Part shown: piece by piece, positions 1 through 11,983 of the stretch | Layout: the number at the start of each line of letters is the position of its first letter | Numbering within the stretch: the stretch's first letter is position 1 | DNA from: Cokeromyces recurvatus | Taxonomy: Eukaryota; Mucoromycota; Mucoromycetes; Mucorales; Mucoraceae | Length of the DNA: 64,000 bases | Assembly (NCBI RefSeq): GCF_025118155.1 | Contig: NW_026251426.1 | Coordinates: 1-64,000, forward strand | Direction of reading: 5' to 3' | Translations under genes and position numbers: made by a program | Notes under the pieces: generated by a model | The model's input: the letters and a program-made list of their open reading frames with translations, nothing else | Database searches by the model: none | Told to the model about the DNA's origin: nothing

Positions 1-346
1 TGATTAATTTTACAAAATGTTCAATTTATAAGACAAAACACTCTTGAAACTCTAACATACAATATATCAATAGAATGCTTGTTTTCTAAGGAATTTAATG
101 ATACCTTTGTTGATGACGTAGCTAGATTTTTCGGGGAGAAAAACAATTTTAAAATCCGACTATGCATTCGCTCAGTTTTGTGACCATGTCTGATTTTGAC
201 TTTTGGGCAATACCACAAGTTGGTATTCAGACTTAGAAAGCCTAGATTGATACCAATAACCAACCTAACGGCACACTCTGCGTACATAATATTTCCGTGT
301 AAATAAATATCCTATATTACATAATACTAGCAATTGTTATTACATA

Positions 347-2119
347 ATGCACTCAATTACTGTTGAACAACTTAACCGTATAGTTTCTCTCTTACAATCC
401 CGTCAAAGTATCCGAAGTGTTGCACAACAGACTAAGGTTAGTTACAGTACAGTTGCCAAATACGGAAGGATTCATTGCTCCGACAGAAATGCTGGAAAAG
501 GTGGCCGTCCTAAAAAGTTGTCTGAAGCTGATAAGAGGTATTGTATACGTCAGGTTACAAAAGGCCGTATAGACAATGCCGTTAAGGTTCAAAAGCAATT
601 TTATAAGGATCTTGGTGTCATGGTTAGTGCTCAGACAATTCGTCGTACATTTCGGGAAGGTGGCTTAGGATCTATAGAAAAGCCTAAAAAGCCGGCTATT
701 AGTCAAGCTAACGCAAAGAAGAGATTAGCATGGTGCATGGCTCATAAAGATTGGACTATAGTCGACTGGAAACGAGTTATTTGGTCAGATGAGACCAAAG
801 TTAACAGATACAACTCAGACGGGCGTGTTTGGGCTTGGATTAGGGACGGTGAACAACCTCAACCTAGGCATGTCAAGGGCACAGTCAAGCATGGTGATGG
901 TAGTGTCATGGTTTGGAGCGCCATTTCTTATGCAGGAACTGGAAGGTTATGTGTTGATTAAGAAGAAAAATAATATAAAAGAAAAATATAAGAAACAATA
1001 AAAGTCTGTGGAAACTTTGTTTAATTCTTTTATTTCAAAAAAACTGTCCTTTTAAAATTATACAAAATGGATCCTTATTTATATCTTCTGGAAACGGGTA
1101 AAACTTCTTGATAAAACTATATACATATCCAATAGATAATTATGAATCTTGTTTAACCTTGATAATGAAGAACCGGACTGATCAATTAATCTCAGCTGTC
1201 AGTTATGTTTCAAATGCTAATCTGATTCAAATAATTAGTTACCAATGGTATCTCAAATTAAACTAAATAAATTTTTTTTAGAACTTCAGAATGATCTCGA
1301 ATTGATACAATATTGTTTCTTTATTGAAACATATATCTCTATCATCTTCTAATCAACTCCTCAAGTTTCTATTCTATGACTCTTTAGAGATTGTTTATAA
1401 TTGTGCATAACCATACTGAAGATAGTGCTTCTTATAGGTAATTAATTTTCGATATTAAGTATTTTATATATTGATTAGCAACTATTCTTCTTTCATGTTT
1501 AAGACATCTATTACATAACATCTCTGTAATTTTATAGTTTCATTCTAACACAGGTGTGTCTCATATACTAAAGTAGATTAGTATCGTGTACATGAAGTGC
1601 ACCACTAATATATGATAACATCATCCCTCTTTGATAATGATTGAATATCTATACTATATTTTGTAATACATCATCATATATACAACATTATGCAACATAG
1701 AAGGTAATATGGTCAAACACTTGTATAATGAGATTTTAGAGGATGAACTCGATAAAACAGTCGATTATGTGTGCGGAAAATTAAATCTCTGTAGAGATCA
1801 AGTAATTTTTCAGCAAGACAACGACAGTAAGCACACCTCAGATATCGCTAAAGAATATCTTGCATCTCAAGAATATCAAGTAATGAGCTGGCCTGCACAA
1901 TCTCCAGATCTTAATTCCATAGAAAACATGTGGAGATTATTAAAAATTCGATTAAATGAATATAATATACCACCTAGAGGCATCAGCGAATTGTATGAAC
2001 GTATTATCGAAATATGGTACAATAAAATTACTGTAGAAGAGTGCCGAAAGGTGATAGAAACTATGCCTGATCGTATTCAACAATGTATAAAAGCCAAAGG
2101 TTATTGGACTGACTATTGA
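347..2119 (+). pseudogene. Tc1 transposase split by an insertion
   Basis: The N-terminal half (347-961, 204 aa) carries paired helix-turn-helix DNA-binding regions and the first catalytic Asp in IWSDETK. The C-terminal half, at about 1697-2119, carries the second Asp in FQQDND and the Glu in SIENMW; 34 residues separate the last two, the Tc1 DD34E spacing. The protein ends in KGYWTDY, nearly the same C-terminus as element 2. Coding similarity stops near 955 and resumes at IEGNM (about 1697). The intervening ~740 bp has stops in all frames and no splice solution that keeps the frame, so it is an insertion rather than an intron. Confidence 0.88.
957..1696. other. Non-coding insertion inside Tc1 transposase 1
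   Basis: AT-rich DNA of about 740 bp interrupts the transposase reading frame of element 1. I see no ORF, no clear terminal inverted repeat and no convincing target duplication. It may be a short non-autonomous element or filler DNA. Borders are set only by where transposase similarity stops and restarts, so they are uncertain by several bases. Confidence 0.5.
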
Positions 2120-2463
2120 TGCCAAGTTTCTGTATTTGAAATAGTTCTTTAACATGCTCACAAAACTGAGCGAATGCTATCGTTGACTTTAAAGCCTTGT
2201 AACGTAGCAAATACTTGATTATTTTTTAAGACAAATATATTAATAAACTCGTAAAAACCTCACCTTTTATTCCAGTATTTTATTCATAAATACATCATAT
2301 TAAGAAATAGATACTAAATAAATGATTATGTAATAAAGTTGTGAACATTCGCTCAGTTTTGTGAGTCACTGTATAAGTTACCAAAAAAATATGGTAGAAA
2401 AGCTACCTTTTGGGTGCTTATAGAATATCATTCCTACCATATTTTAACTGTCAAAATTGGTAA

Positions 2464-3063
2464 TGTTGTGGTTTAGGTAGGTTTAAGTAATTAAATAAAA
2501 GAAAATAAAATAAAAGAAGATAAGACAGAAGAAGTACGTTGAGACTTGTCAATAAGTTTATTAAAAGTTAATTCAATACAAGTATTGTTATTAGTTGTAA
2601 GTTATACAAAATAAGGGTGAATAATGTAAGAGTATTTATATATTTTGTGGATAAGGATGATGAGTAATAAGAAGATAAAAATATAACAAATTGTATTTGA
2701 TAATATAATTATAGAAGGATTACTAAGAGTTATAATTATAGATTCATGTCTTTAGTATATATTTATTTTTATAACTAATACGTGTATTCTGAGTAGAATC
2801 AATTATTACGCGTATTTGTATTATTCTTAGTTTACCCCAGTTTAACTTGTATAAAGTTATTTTTATAAATTTATATTCAGCAGAACAATAATAGAAGAAA
2901 GTATATTTTTAGATGTAGGACTTTTTATTAATTAATTATTTTTCTATACAAGGGTAAATATACTAAATATGTTTATAGAGAGAATTATTATACAAATGCA
3001 CTATGTATTCTATTATGACTATTTATCTTATTGAATTAAGTTATAAATCTTACAACCATGACA
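2464..3063 (+). repeat. Solo LTR (family A), 600 bp, with 5-bp TSD
   Basis: Starts TGTTGTGGTTTAGG and ends ACCATGACA, the TG...CA ends expected of an LTR, and is flanked by a perfect direct repeat GGTAA (2459-2463 and 3064-3068). A shorter relative with the same two ends lies at 20455-20732, and an inverted fragment is near 6145-6310. No internal retrotransposon coding region is attached, so this is a solo LTR left by recombination. The longer middle relative to the 20455 copy is consistent with deletion in that copy between short repeats. Confidence 0.85.
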
Positions 3064-3109
3064 GGTAACTTTGCTACCATATTGGTAACTTTTCTACCAT
3101 ATTTTCCGC

Positions 3110-3760
3110 CATAGTGAAGCAGTAGAAAATCCGTTATCTTATCATCTTGAACAACAAGTATTACAGCATCAAGAAGCTATACAAACCTATTATCCTTCTG
3201 GTGGATCGGTAACATCTTCAAGACAAGCACAATCTAGTTTATCTCCATCACAATTAATAACTCCAGAAAAAGTAATCAAGAAACGTCAACCTATCAAGAA
3301 AATAACTGTTGAAGTTGATCAAGAAAATATTTGGGATAAAATGAAAAGAACTGCTATAACAATTTCACTAGCAGAATACTTAGCAAGTAATAAGAAGGCC
3401 GCACAAGATATTAAACTAGGAATAGCATATTTATATAGAAGAAGAAAAATCACTACAACAACAAATGATCCGGTGGTTGTTAACAATTTGAGGTCTACAG
3501 GTTTACTAGATGAGGAAGCCTACAAAGACAAGGTTCAAAAACCTATTTATAACCTAAATACTTCAGATGGATCAAGCGAAGAAATTGGTAGTAGTGATGA
3601 GGATGAAACAAGCTCAATAAGTGAATCAAGTTTGACAACAAGTAGTGCTTTTGATGATGAACAAATTAGTGATACAGATGATGAACATACAATAATAAGC
3701 TATCCATATATTCGTGATACTATGAAAAAAGCAAGACCTACAAGAGTTTTAATACAGTGA
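3110..3760 (+). pseudogene. ORF fragment, possibly retroelement gag/pol, truncated by Tc1 element 2
   Basis: An open frame runs from about 3110, before its first ATG at 3341, with no stop, so the reported ATG is probably internal. It encodes a Gln-rich stretch, then ITISLAEYLASNKKAAQDIK..YLYRRRK, then an acidic Ser/Asp-rich tail. The SLAEYL-type helix resembles, from memory, the region before the protease in fungal Ty3/gypsy polyproteins; that is inference. The stop codon (3758-3760) lies inside the terminal repeat of Tc1 element 2, so the original C-terminus was cut off by that insertion. There is no neighbouring promoter or 5' part. Confidence 0.45.
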
Positions 3761-3965
3761 CTCACAAAACCGGCCCAATGTTTTGCACTTTTCCCTTTAA
3801 TGATGTATTACTCGTTATTGGGACAAGCTACATACACAATTCTTATATCATTATAATCGTTGAAAAGCTCTCTCTATATATATAGTCTAAAATGGAAATA
3901 ATATTTAGAACTCAGAAAGAAATTAAAGTTTAAAATCATGATGTACATTGGGCCGGTTTTGTGAG
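3755..3965 (+). repeat. Left TIR of Tc1 element 2
   Basis: About 211 bp. The outer core TCACAAAACCGGCCCAAT at the terminus is repeated in inverted orientation at the inner edge (ATTGGGCCGGTTTTGTGA), so this TIR alone has the ends of a small MITE. Its inverse is at 5195-5409. Confidence 0.9.
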
Positions 3966-4002
3966 CATAAGCTAATTTTTATTTAATCTAATAATTTTAT
4001 AT

Positions 4003-5033
4003 TTAATAATCAGTCCAATGACCTTTAGCTTTAATAACTGCCTTGCAACGGTTTGGCATGGAGTCTATAACCTTTAAACAATCCTCCTTGGTTATCTTGT
4101 GGTACCATATATGGGTGATTCTTTCGAACAACTCTCTAATGCCCTTAGGTGGAGTATCATACTCATTCAACTTGCGTTTCAAAAGAGCCCACATATTTTC
4201 GATTGGATTAAGATCTGGAGATTGTGAGGGCCAATCCATTAGCTCATACTGCTGGCTTTTAAAATGCTCGCGTGCAAGTAAAGACGTATGTTTAGAGTCA
4301 TTATCCTGCTGAAAAACAAGCTGATTTCTTTTTAATCCTGTTTCTTTACACACCATTTTAATTGTATTTTCAAGTTCATCCTTCAAAATATCTATGTAAA
4401 GCTGACCATCCATCGTAGAGTCAATTTTACACATCCATCCTACTCCAACACAAGTTACACAACTCCAAATCATAACGGAGCCACCTCCATGCTTGACATT
4501 CTGCTTGACATGCCTAGGTTGAAGGCGTTCATCATCCCTAATCCAAGCCCAGACACGACCGTCTGAGTTGAAACGATTTATCTTCGTCTCATCAGACCAT
4601 ATAACTTTCTCCAATCGTCGATGGTATAGTCTTTATACTTTTTAGCCCAGCGGAGTCTTTCTTTAATGTTTTTTTGACTGAGTGCAGGCTTTGCCTCCTT
4701 CTCCATAGATCCGAGACCAGCCGATTTTAAAGCCCGGCGAACTGTTTCGGCGGACACAGACTTGTATAGCTCTGCTTTGAGTGCTTTTTGGACTTGTACG
4801 GCGTTGTCTAGACCTCCTCTAGTGACCTTATGGACACAATAGTGCTTTTCAGTCTCCGTAAGTTTAATAGATCTACCTCCTTTTAGCGTCCCACGTCCTG
4901 GAAAAACCTCCTTTCTGATACGAGACACAGTTGCTCTACCCACCTTCACTTCATCAGCAATTTGTCGGTCAGAAATTCCGGCATTAATCTTGGCAATAAT
5001 TGTGTTTCTTGTCTTAGTAGATAATACGCGCAT
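4003..5033 (-). pseudogene. Tc1 transposase of element 2, one-base frameshift
   Basis: The N-terminal part begins at 5033 (MRVLSTKTRNTII) with two helix-turn-helix regions. The C-terminal part, to 4003, contains IWSDETK, FQQDNDSKHTS and NPIENMW (D, D, E with 34-residue spacing) and ends WTDY. Both parts read the same IDDW..KVIWSDET block in different frames around 4578-4614; one base is missing after the DDW codons. All other landmarks are intact at the usual Tc1 length (about 340 aa). It is close in sequence to element 1 transposase, so both belong to one family. Confidence 0.9.
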
Positions 5034-5194
5034 ACTTACATAAAAATGCTTATGTAAGTAACAAATAAAAAATGAAAAATTACAAAACTCACCTTACTTA
5101 TAGTTAATAGGGGTCACTGGACACAATTTTCGCTATTATAATATGCTGGGTACAATTAAATACCAAATTGTGGTACTACTTTCTAAATCCTATA

Positions 5195-5409
5195 GTGAGT
5201 CACAAAACCGGCCCAAAGTACATCATGATTTTAAACTTTAATTTCTTTCTGAGTTCTAAATATTATTTCCATTTTAGACTATATATATAGAGAGAGCTTT
5301 TCAACGATTATAATGATATAAGAATTGTGTATGTAGCTTGTCCCAATAACGAGTAATACATCATTAAAGGGAAAAGTGCAAAACAGTGGGCCGGTTTTGT
5401 GAGTCACTG
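5195..5409 (-). repeat. Right TIR of Tc1 element 2
   Basis: About 215 bp, nearly identical to the inverse of 3755-3965. It also has the core at both its inner and outer edge in opposite orientation. Confidence 0.9.
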
Positions 5410-6139
5410 TAACTATAAGGAAGTTTTAAAGCATGGTGGAGGTTCTTTAATGATGTGGGGTTGTATAACATCATTTGGACTAGGTTACGCGTCCAGAATA
5501 CTCCAAAATACTATGGATTCAGAATGCTATATTGAGATACTAGAAACCTCTTATATGGATACTTTAGCATACTATGGTCTGAATAAGACAGAGTATATAC
5601 TTCAACAAGATGGAGATACAAAGCATACGTCTCGCATGACTAAAAAATGGCTTGAACGAAATCATGTGAAACATCTCTGTTCATGGCCACCAAATAGTCC
5701 GGATTTGAATCCAATCGAGAATCTCTGGCACAAGTTAAAGTCAAAATTAGGTGAATATCAAACACATGCAAAAAACATAAATGAATTATGGGAACGAGTT
5801 GAGGTAGAGTGGTATAAATTGACCAAAGAGGATATGGAGCCTTACTATAATAGTATGCCATCAAGAATTGAAGCAGTTATTAAAGCTAAAGGGGGCTATA
5901 CAAAATACTAAATTTTAATACATTAATAAAAATTTATTATTAGCGTAACATTTTTTAGTTTCAGTCTGAGTTTAAACATACTTATAAAGCAATTTCCATT
6001 TTAAGACTATCAGCTTATAACAGGCATATTGTACTTTCTTTGTTCCAATATTCCTTTAAACTCGATAAGTTTTCAAAGAAGTAGAACGTGAATACCCAAA
6101 TTCTCTGATTTTTTGGGACAATTTGTTCACTTAGTGTAT
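5410..6139 (+). pseudogene. Third Tc1 element, C-terminal transposase half and right end
   Basis: A reading frame from the element 2 junction to 5911 encodes LKHGGGSLMMWG, LQQDGDTKHTS and NPIENLWHKLK, ending KGGYTKY, the C-terminal half of a more distant Tc1 transposase. The N-terminal half is absent on the other side of element 2. Around 6090-6139 the sequence CCCAAATTCTCTGATTTTTT..GGGACAATTTGTTCACTTAGTG-TA resembles a Tc1 terminus, so the right end probably survives at 6139. An apparent GTG start at 5399 lies in the element 2 TIR and is not real. Confidence 0.75.
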
Positions 6140-6144
6140 AATTT

Positions 6145-6310
6145 GCTATATTTTTGTTTTATTATTACTCATCATCTTTATTCACGAAGAATCATAAATA
6201 CTTTAATATTATTTTAGAATGAACTTGGAGCATTTTTAATCTTCATAGAATCTTATTAACAAATCTCAATGTACTTCTTCTTGTCTTCTCTTTTATTTTC
6301 TGTATCTCTC
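6145..6310 (-). repeat. Inverted, degraded fragment of LTR family A
   Basis: The stretch with ATTACTCATCATCTTTATTCAC and CTCAATGTACTTCTTCT is the reverse complement of parts of the 2464-3063 LTR, with many differences. Ends are approximate. Confidence 0.55.
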
Positions 6311-6349
6311 TATCTTTCTTTTATTGTTAACTGACATATAAACGAGAAT

Positions 6350-6802
6350 ACGACTGAATCCTGAATAAACGAAATAAAAATAATTATGAAAGAATATATA
6401 AGTCATGAAGTAATGTTGATATTCAAATATATATTTTGCTGATTCAAGTCACTGATCTAAGGATTACTTATTGGCTTTTATAAATATATACTGGGTTGAT
6501 TAAGGTTTTAAATAAACAATTTATTTTTTGATCTTAGTACGGACTCCTATCGTCTTTTATATTTTTATTTTATTGGATCAAAGATGACCTGAATTCTTTA
6601 TTAATACTATAAAGATAAGCATTTAGTATTGATACATGTAGATGATTGGATACCCGTAAGTTTTATATTATCTACATGATGTTACATACAGTATGATGTT
6701 ATGGTTTTTTACTTTATGTTCAGATTACTTGTTTATCCTGTTTTATGTACTACATCTTTCATAATATTACTTATATTCATATTTGAAGCTTGTTCTATAA
6801 CA
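6350..6802 (+). repeat. Repeat family B, copy 1
   Basis: Non-coding repeat containing GTCATGAA..GATTCAAG..CTGATCTA..GGATCAAAGA, ending GCTTGTTCTATAACA. Two relatives lie at about 20083-20801 and 23474-23864, all ending at the same TATAACA. This is the most diverged copy. The CA end would suit an LTR but no TG start was found. Confidence 0.7.
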
Positions 6803-7732
6803 AATACAGCGTCTACAATTGGATATGACTCAAATCCATGTGATACGGTATTTATTATACAATTTTTAAGCTATACATAGCATCGGAGTTTTAAAACCGC
6901 TAAGCCACTTTCAAGTGGTTATGTACAGAAAATCTCTATTATAAAATAAGATAACTAATTAATCGATAACAGTTCCTTAATTACTATATTATTTTAGTAT
7001 AATTCAGTTCTCAATCGTATTGTTATAAAATAAGGAATAACATACGTCAGCTCTGGAAGATTGTTTTATTTAAAACATGACTTACGCGGGTAACACAAGT
7101 ACTTAAAGTTTGTGAAAAAGTGTTTTTAGTCTTTACTCCAGATCCATAGTTTGAACTTAATAACAAATATCCCAAAACTTATAAATATATTTCATCATGA
7201 TGCTGCTTTTGAGGGAATATCTTTGTTTTGTTCAATTTTTTGATTCTATTTATGCGTTGGTTACACGTGAATAAAATATGTAACAATTGAATCGTGGTAC
7301 CTTTCTTATTAAGTATTTGCTCATATAAATATTTATCGATACTAAATATAATTGTTTTTCGTACCATTTATTTAACCAAGACAAGTCACTACGGTGCTAG
7401 TAAGCGTTCGAGTGACTTGGATCATGCGTTATAATTCCTATCTTTCATGTAGCTTAAGGAGCTAATCTATACCCTTTTATGGATTCGTCGGAATTTCATA
7501 TCATCTGCATGACATAAACAAAGCTACATTGAAGTGACTGTTCTTTTCATTAATCTGACTTCTTTATTTATTTATTCATTTTTTTTTGATGAATGATCAA
7601 ATAGAAAATTAAGTTAACTTTTTTTTTCATTTTATCCGTTTTTTGTCTTTTCATTCTTCTGCTTTCTTTTTTATACTCTTCCTATCTTTGAGTATTTTTT
7701 ATTTTCTATTACAAGAGAATTTTGTAATCGCG
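6803..7732. other. Intergenic, no gene seen
   Basis: AT-rich spacer between the transposon nest and the methyltransferase gene. It contains a small perfect hairpin (CCACTTTCAAGTGG, near 6911-6924). Short ORFs here look random. Confidence 0.6.
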
Positions 7733-9562
7733 ATGGCAAAAAATGAATTAGCAGAAGATGAGTACGTAGTAAGTATAACTATAGACTCTGTTCAGGTGAA
7801 AAAAAAATTAACATAAATGCTTTTGTCTTAAAGGTTTCACGTATTGCTGGGATGAAAAATGTGGTAAGTGATATTAAATTTCCTTTTTTATTTTCTTTTG
7901 TTTTTGAATTCACACATTTTTTTTCTGTTCATCTACATTAAACTATAATTGCCTTTTTTTAAAAAAAAATTCTAAAATATGAGTGAAATTAAATATACAC
8001 TTGTGCATTTTATTGAATCATTGTTTTTTTAGAATAACATTAGGTATTTTTTAGTAGAATGGGAAGGTTATGATTTGACTGAAAATACTTGGGAAGAAGA
8101 AGAAAACATCATCTCTGCTGAAACAATTGATCAATTTCTCATTACTTATAAAGAACAAAATAACATTAAGCAAAATGCTTGTATAAACAATATACAAGGC
8201 AAAATCTTTTTATCTGGTACGTATGATCCGGATATCAATGCTTATATTCCTATCAAAAGAACGACTGCTACACGACCACGCACAACAGATTTATCTTCTA
8301 CATCTATTTCAAAAGCTAAAACTGTTACAATGTCTTCTGGGTCTATGCAAATAATTAAATCATCTACTGCAAATACCAAATCAGCAGCCGCTTCTGCTTT
8401 ATCTTCTGTAGTTCAATATAATCGCTATAAAAGAACAAGAGTAAATGAACCTATGCATGAAACTGTAATTATAGAAAAGCCGTTCAGAAATGTAAAAAAA
8501 AAAAGAAAAAGAAAAAGAATGAAGAGAATGTACAAAATAAGCTTTGATACTTATATTTATCTATTTTATGTCAATGTATAATTTTAGAAGCGTAAATCGA
8601 TACCTGAACTTAAGACATTAAAAAATACCATTATGAATTCTGTGGAAGTAAGTTTAAATTTTGGTATGTACATAAAGGGATATTAAAAATATATTGTATA
8701 GAATAAATACCCCATTGTGCTGATTCCCAATAAAAGAAGAGGTGCTCTACCCTTTCATGAAATTCACAATGTGGTTCCTAAAATAACAATAGTTAATACT
8801 ATTGATAATGAATTGCCACAAAAATTTATATATATCGATCAACTAAAGTACACTTCACCTGTTCAACCGCCTGATCCAGCCTTCTTATTCGGCTGCAACT
8901 GTCCACATACCTATAACCAACGTACAGGTGCTTGTCGAAATGGCTGTCATGAAGGTGTCGTTAATTATGATGAGAACGGCATCTTACTTCTTAATCAAGG
9001 AACGGCCATCTATGAATGCAATCAGTGGTGTGCGTGTGATGCTGGTACTTGTAAGAATCGTGTTGTGCAAAAAGGAAGAAAGATTCCCCTTGAAATTTTT
9101 AAGACATATAATAAAGGATGGGGCGTGCGTAGTAGACGATTTATTCCTAAAGGAACCTTTATTGAAGAATATATTGGCGAAGTGATTACGATTGAAGAAG
9201 GTGATCGGCGAGGTATTCTGTACGACAAGCTTAAATGCTCTTATTTATTCGACATGGATTTTGCACGTGACGAACTAAATACTAAGTATGTTATTGATTC
9301 CTTTGTTTTGGGTAATGTAAGTCGATTCTTTAATCACTCTTGCTCGCCTAATTTGGATGTTTATGCTGTCTATTATGACAGTGCAGATAACCTTATGCAT
9401 CGTCTGGCTTTCTTTGCTAAAAGGGATATTCAGAAAGGAGAAGAACTTTGTTTTGATTATAATGGCAGAAGGGATGTGCTTAATGAAGAAAATAATGATG
9501 ACGCGTCGTGTTATGCTTGTCATTGTGGATCATCTGAATGCCGCAAGTGGATCTACTATTAA
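7733..9562 (+). CDS. clr4: Histone H3K9 methyltransferase, SUV39/Clr4 type
   Basis: Five exons: 7733-7768, 7834-7863, 8033-8491, 8588-8647, 8702-9562; 481 aa. An N-terminal chromodomain (EYVVSRI..YFLVEWEGYDLTENTWEEE) is spread over exons 1-3, followed by a Ser/Thr/Lys linker. Pre-SET cysteines (GCNCPH..CRNGC, CNQWCAC..CKNR), the SET core (KGWGVRS, FIEEYIGEV, RFFNHSC, ELCFDYN) and post-SET CxCxxxxC (CHCGSSEC) follow. The NHSC and DYN motifs of the SAM/catalytic pocket are intact. The family methylates H3 Lys9 and reads it through the chromodomain, building heterochromatin in the nucleus. Intron 3 uses a GTAAAA donor chosen because it keeps phase; reading through it would end the frame at 8581. 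Confidence 0.93.
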
Positions 9563-11276
9563 GCAATACTCTCTATATATTTATAATACATTTATATAAT
9601 ATACTTATATGTATTCAGTAGGCTTAAATTATACTTTTATTATTAAAACGATTTTCTTATTATGTATTTAACCAAAATAGATAATTAACTTCAAAAACAG
9701 ACATGTATACAGTATGTAAATATATATATATATATACACATATAATGAACAAGTAAGAATTAGAATTATAATCTGTTTATAGTGGATCAATTAATGCTTA
9801 AATTTTATATGCTTGATTTGAAATACTTTCATTATTGCAGACATATTAAAATAAATTTTAAGTTTGTTTTCTTTTACATTTGAAACTTTGGTAGTTTTTA
9901 ATAAACTGAGGAGGAAAGTACTTGAACCTTACATTACTCTTATGTTAATCGAAATACACTTGTGGTCTGTTTTATTTTCTTTGAGCAATATATTCACATA
10001 GGTTAAGTGCTTTGCTAATCAAAAGTTGTATATGGGTAATACATTCAATTACAATATTTTGTATACAATGTATAACCTTGAATATCTTCATTAATTTCTG
10101 GTAGATATAGAAGATATTTATAGCTACAAAATTAATAGTCTTCAAATATTATTCACACTAGTGATAGATTATTAATAAAATACATCTAACCTTTAATTGT
10201 ATTAGGGCATCACGACCTTTTATTAGCAAAAAGAATATTGTATCAATAAGCAATTTTATAAATATTCAAAAATAATTATTAAGAAGTAACTTATACAATT
10301 TTAGCAACAATGGATCAAAGAACAAAAACTAGGTAATGCATATATTGGTGAGGATTAAGAAGATTGTAAATTAGGAGCCGATATATTTTTATTTTTTATT
10401 TTATTTTTTATTTTTTCAAGAAAAACCTGCTGATTACGTTTTCAGGCCAAAAATTAGTAGAGCTAAAATATGTAAAAACCTTACATTATCATAATAATTG
10501 ATATATGAAGGACTAGATTAAAGATTCAAACTTATACAGATAAATTTTCTTGAAATACCAGAATATATAACTTTAAATACTATTTTTGTTTATTGACTAT
10601 ACATCAATAAATTTAGTCCTATAACATTTTGAAGGTAAGAAATAAAATCTTAATTAGTTTATTTTAAAAACACTTTATAAGGGCAGAGTTAATGAAACTT
10701 AAGTTGAAGATAAGCATGTTTATAATAATGGCATTTATAATTCAAAATTATCTTTACTCTTCAACAGCTGCTAAACTCTTTATATTTATCCAAAACAAGT
10801 AGCATGGCTATAAGATATTCAATGAGATAATATGCAACAGTATCCCTTATTTATGTTATCTTGATATCAGCTGTCATTCTTTTGTTTTTTCCAACTATAC
10901 TGATAAAGGACAAAAATCAATTGCATAAAGTCATTATTATCCTAGTTCTTGCTGTTAATTGAATTTATACCTGTGACTAAGCCACATCTACAGGGATTAT
11001 AAATTTTTCAGTATGCAACGTACTTGGTCACTCAAAACAACAAGAATTGTTTCATGCTAGTATATTAGCTATTTGCTCCTATACCCGACATTATTGAAGG
11101 TAGGGTTGTTTTTTTATTATGCAAAAATGGGTTTTTCTAGACATTGGCTGGTATTTTTATTTCATAAAATTATCGACTACCAGAAGAGCAAGCCTCTTAT
11201 TAAGTATCATTATTAGCAAATTTAATGTTTGATGGAGAGACTTGACAAAATATTATTTTGAGCATTCACTTTGGTA

Positions 11277-11331
<55 letters not shown>

Positions 11332-11983
11332 GGACTAAATTCATTAATAAAATGTAAACTAAATAATAACTTACAATCCACCCTAAACTAGGTCATATTT
11401 TAGTTATAAAATCAGAAATTGCTGAGAATTTGAAAAATTAGTTGAAGGAAAAAATATGTATATATAGCCATTATTTTCATTTTATATATTTACAGAAAAT
11501 AAGAAAGGTCTGATTTTTTCTGAATGAAACTGACACCCATTTAATAGGATTATCAGTTATAATCATAATTATTTTAGTATTTGATAATATAAGCATTTTA
11601 TTTTATACACTATTTCTTCAGCATTGTATAGTATACGTGATGACAACTTCTAATATAATTTGGAGCAAATTTTTAAATGAATATAATAATCACTTTTTTT
11701 TCTTTTTTTTTTTGGTAGTTGCTTAATCTGCTTATTGGCTTATTTTACATCTAACTTAAATATGCTATTTTTTGTTAATTCTAATACTCTGATAATATAG
11801 ATTACAGATTGAATTTTCCATCAACACTGAATGATGAATGACAAACATCTCAAACAGTCACATTTACAGAGGATATCTTCAAATAAAAACCAACTTTTTA
11901 TTTTATTTTATTTTAATCTTAATTTTTGTTTTTTATTTCAAGTCCTTTTTTTTTTTTTATAAAAATAAAATAAAATAAAAAAA
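9563..11983. other. 2.4-kb intergenic region with a 49-T tract
   Basis: AT-rich, no ORF or RNA gene recognised on either strand. A run of about 49 T occupies 11280-11328. The last part includes the ADE16 promoter. Confidence 0.6.

Larger units (their letters stand above)
1..2371 (+). mobile_element. Tc1/mariner element 1, left end beyond the window
   Basis: DD34E-type Tc1 transposon. The right end is clear: a core reading CATTCGCTCAGTTTTGTGAG is followed by TCACTG and a TA target site at 2372-2373. An inverted copy of the core lies about 200 bp inside it (around 2156-2175). The matching inner core on the left is at about 165-186, so the outer left terminus should lie roughly 25 bp before base 1. 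The transposase is split by a ~740-bp insertion, so this copy is dead. Apart from the core, left and right ends look diverged by eye, unlike element 2, which suggests an older copy or rearranged ends. Confidence 0.8.
3755..5409 (-). mobile_element. Tc1/mariner element 2, complete ends, 1655 bp
   Basis: Bounded by CAGTGACTCACAAAACCGG at 3755 and its inverse ending at 5409, with TA target duplications at 3753-3754 and 5410-5411. The terminal inverted repeats are about 210 bp and nearly identical (about two mismatches by eye), so insertion or conversion is recent. The transposase lies on the minus strand and has a one-base frameshift. It inserted between the 3110-3760 ORF fragment and a third Tc1 fragment. 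Confidence 0.93.

Noticed and set aside
945..1700. The break in Tc1 transposase 1 as a 740-bp intron (GT at 949, AG at 1699)
   Set aside because: Joining those sites puts a stop immediately after the junction, and Tc1 relatives have no intron there.
7380..7435. tRNA-like stretch with GTTCGAGT resembling a B box
   Set aside because: No acceptor stem, A box or anticodon arm can be folded around it.
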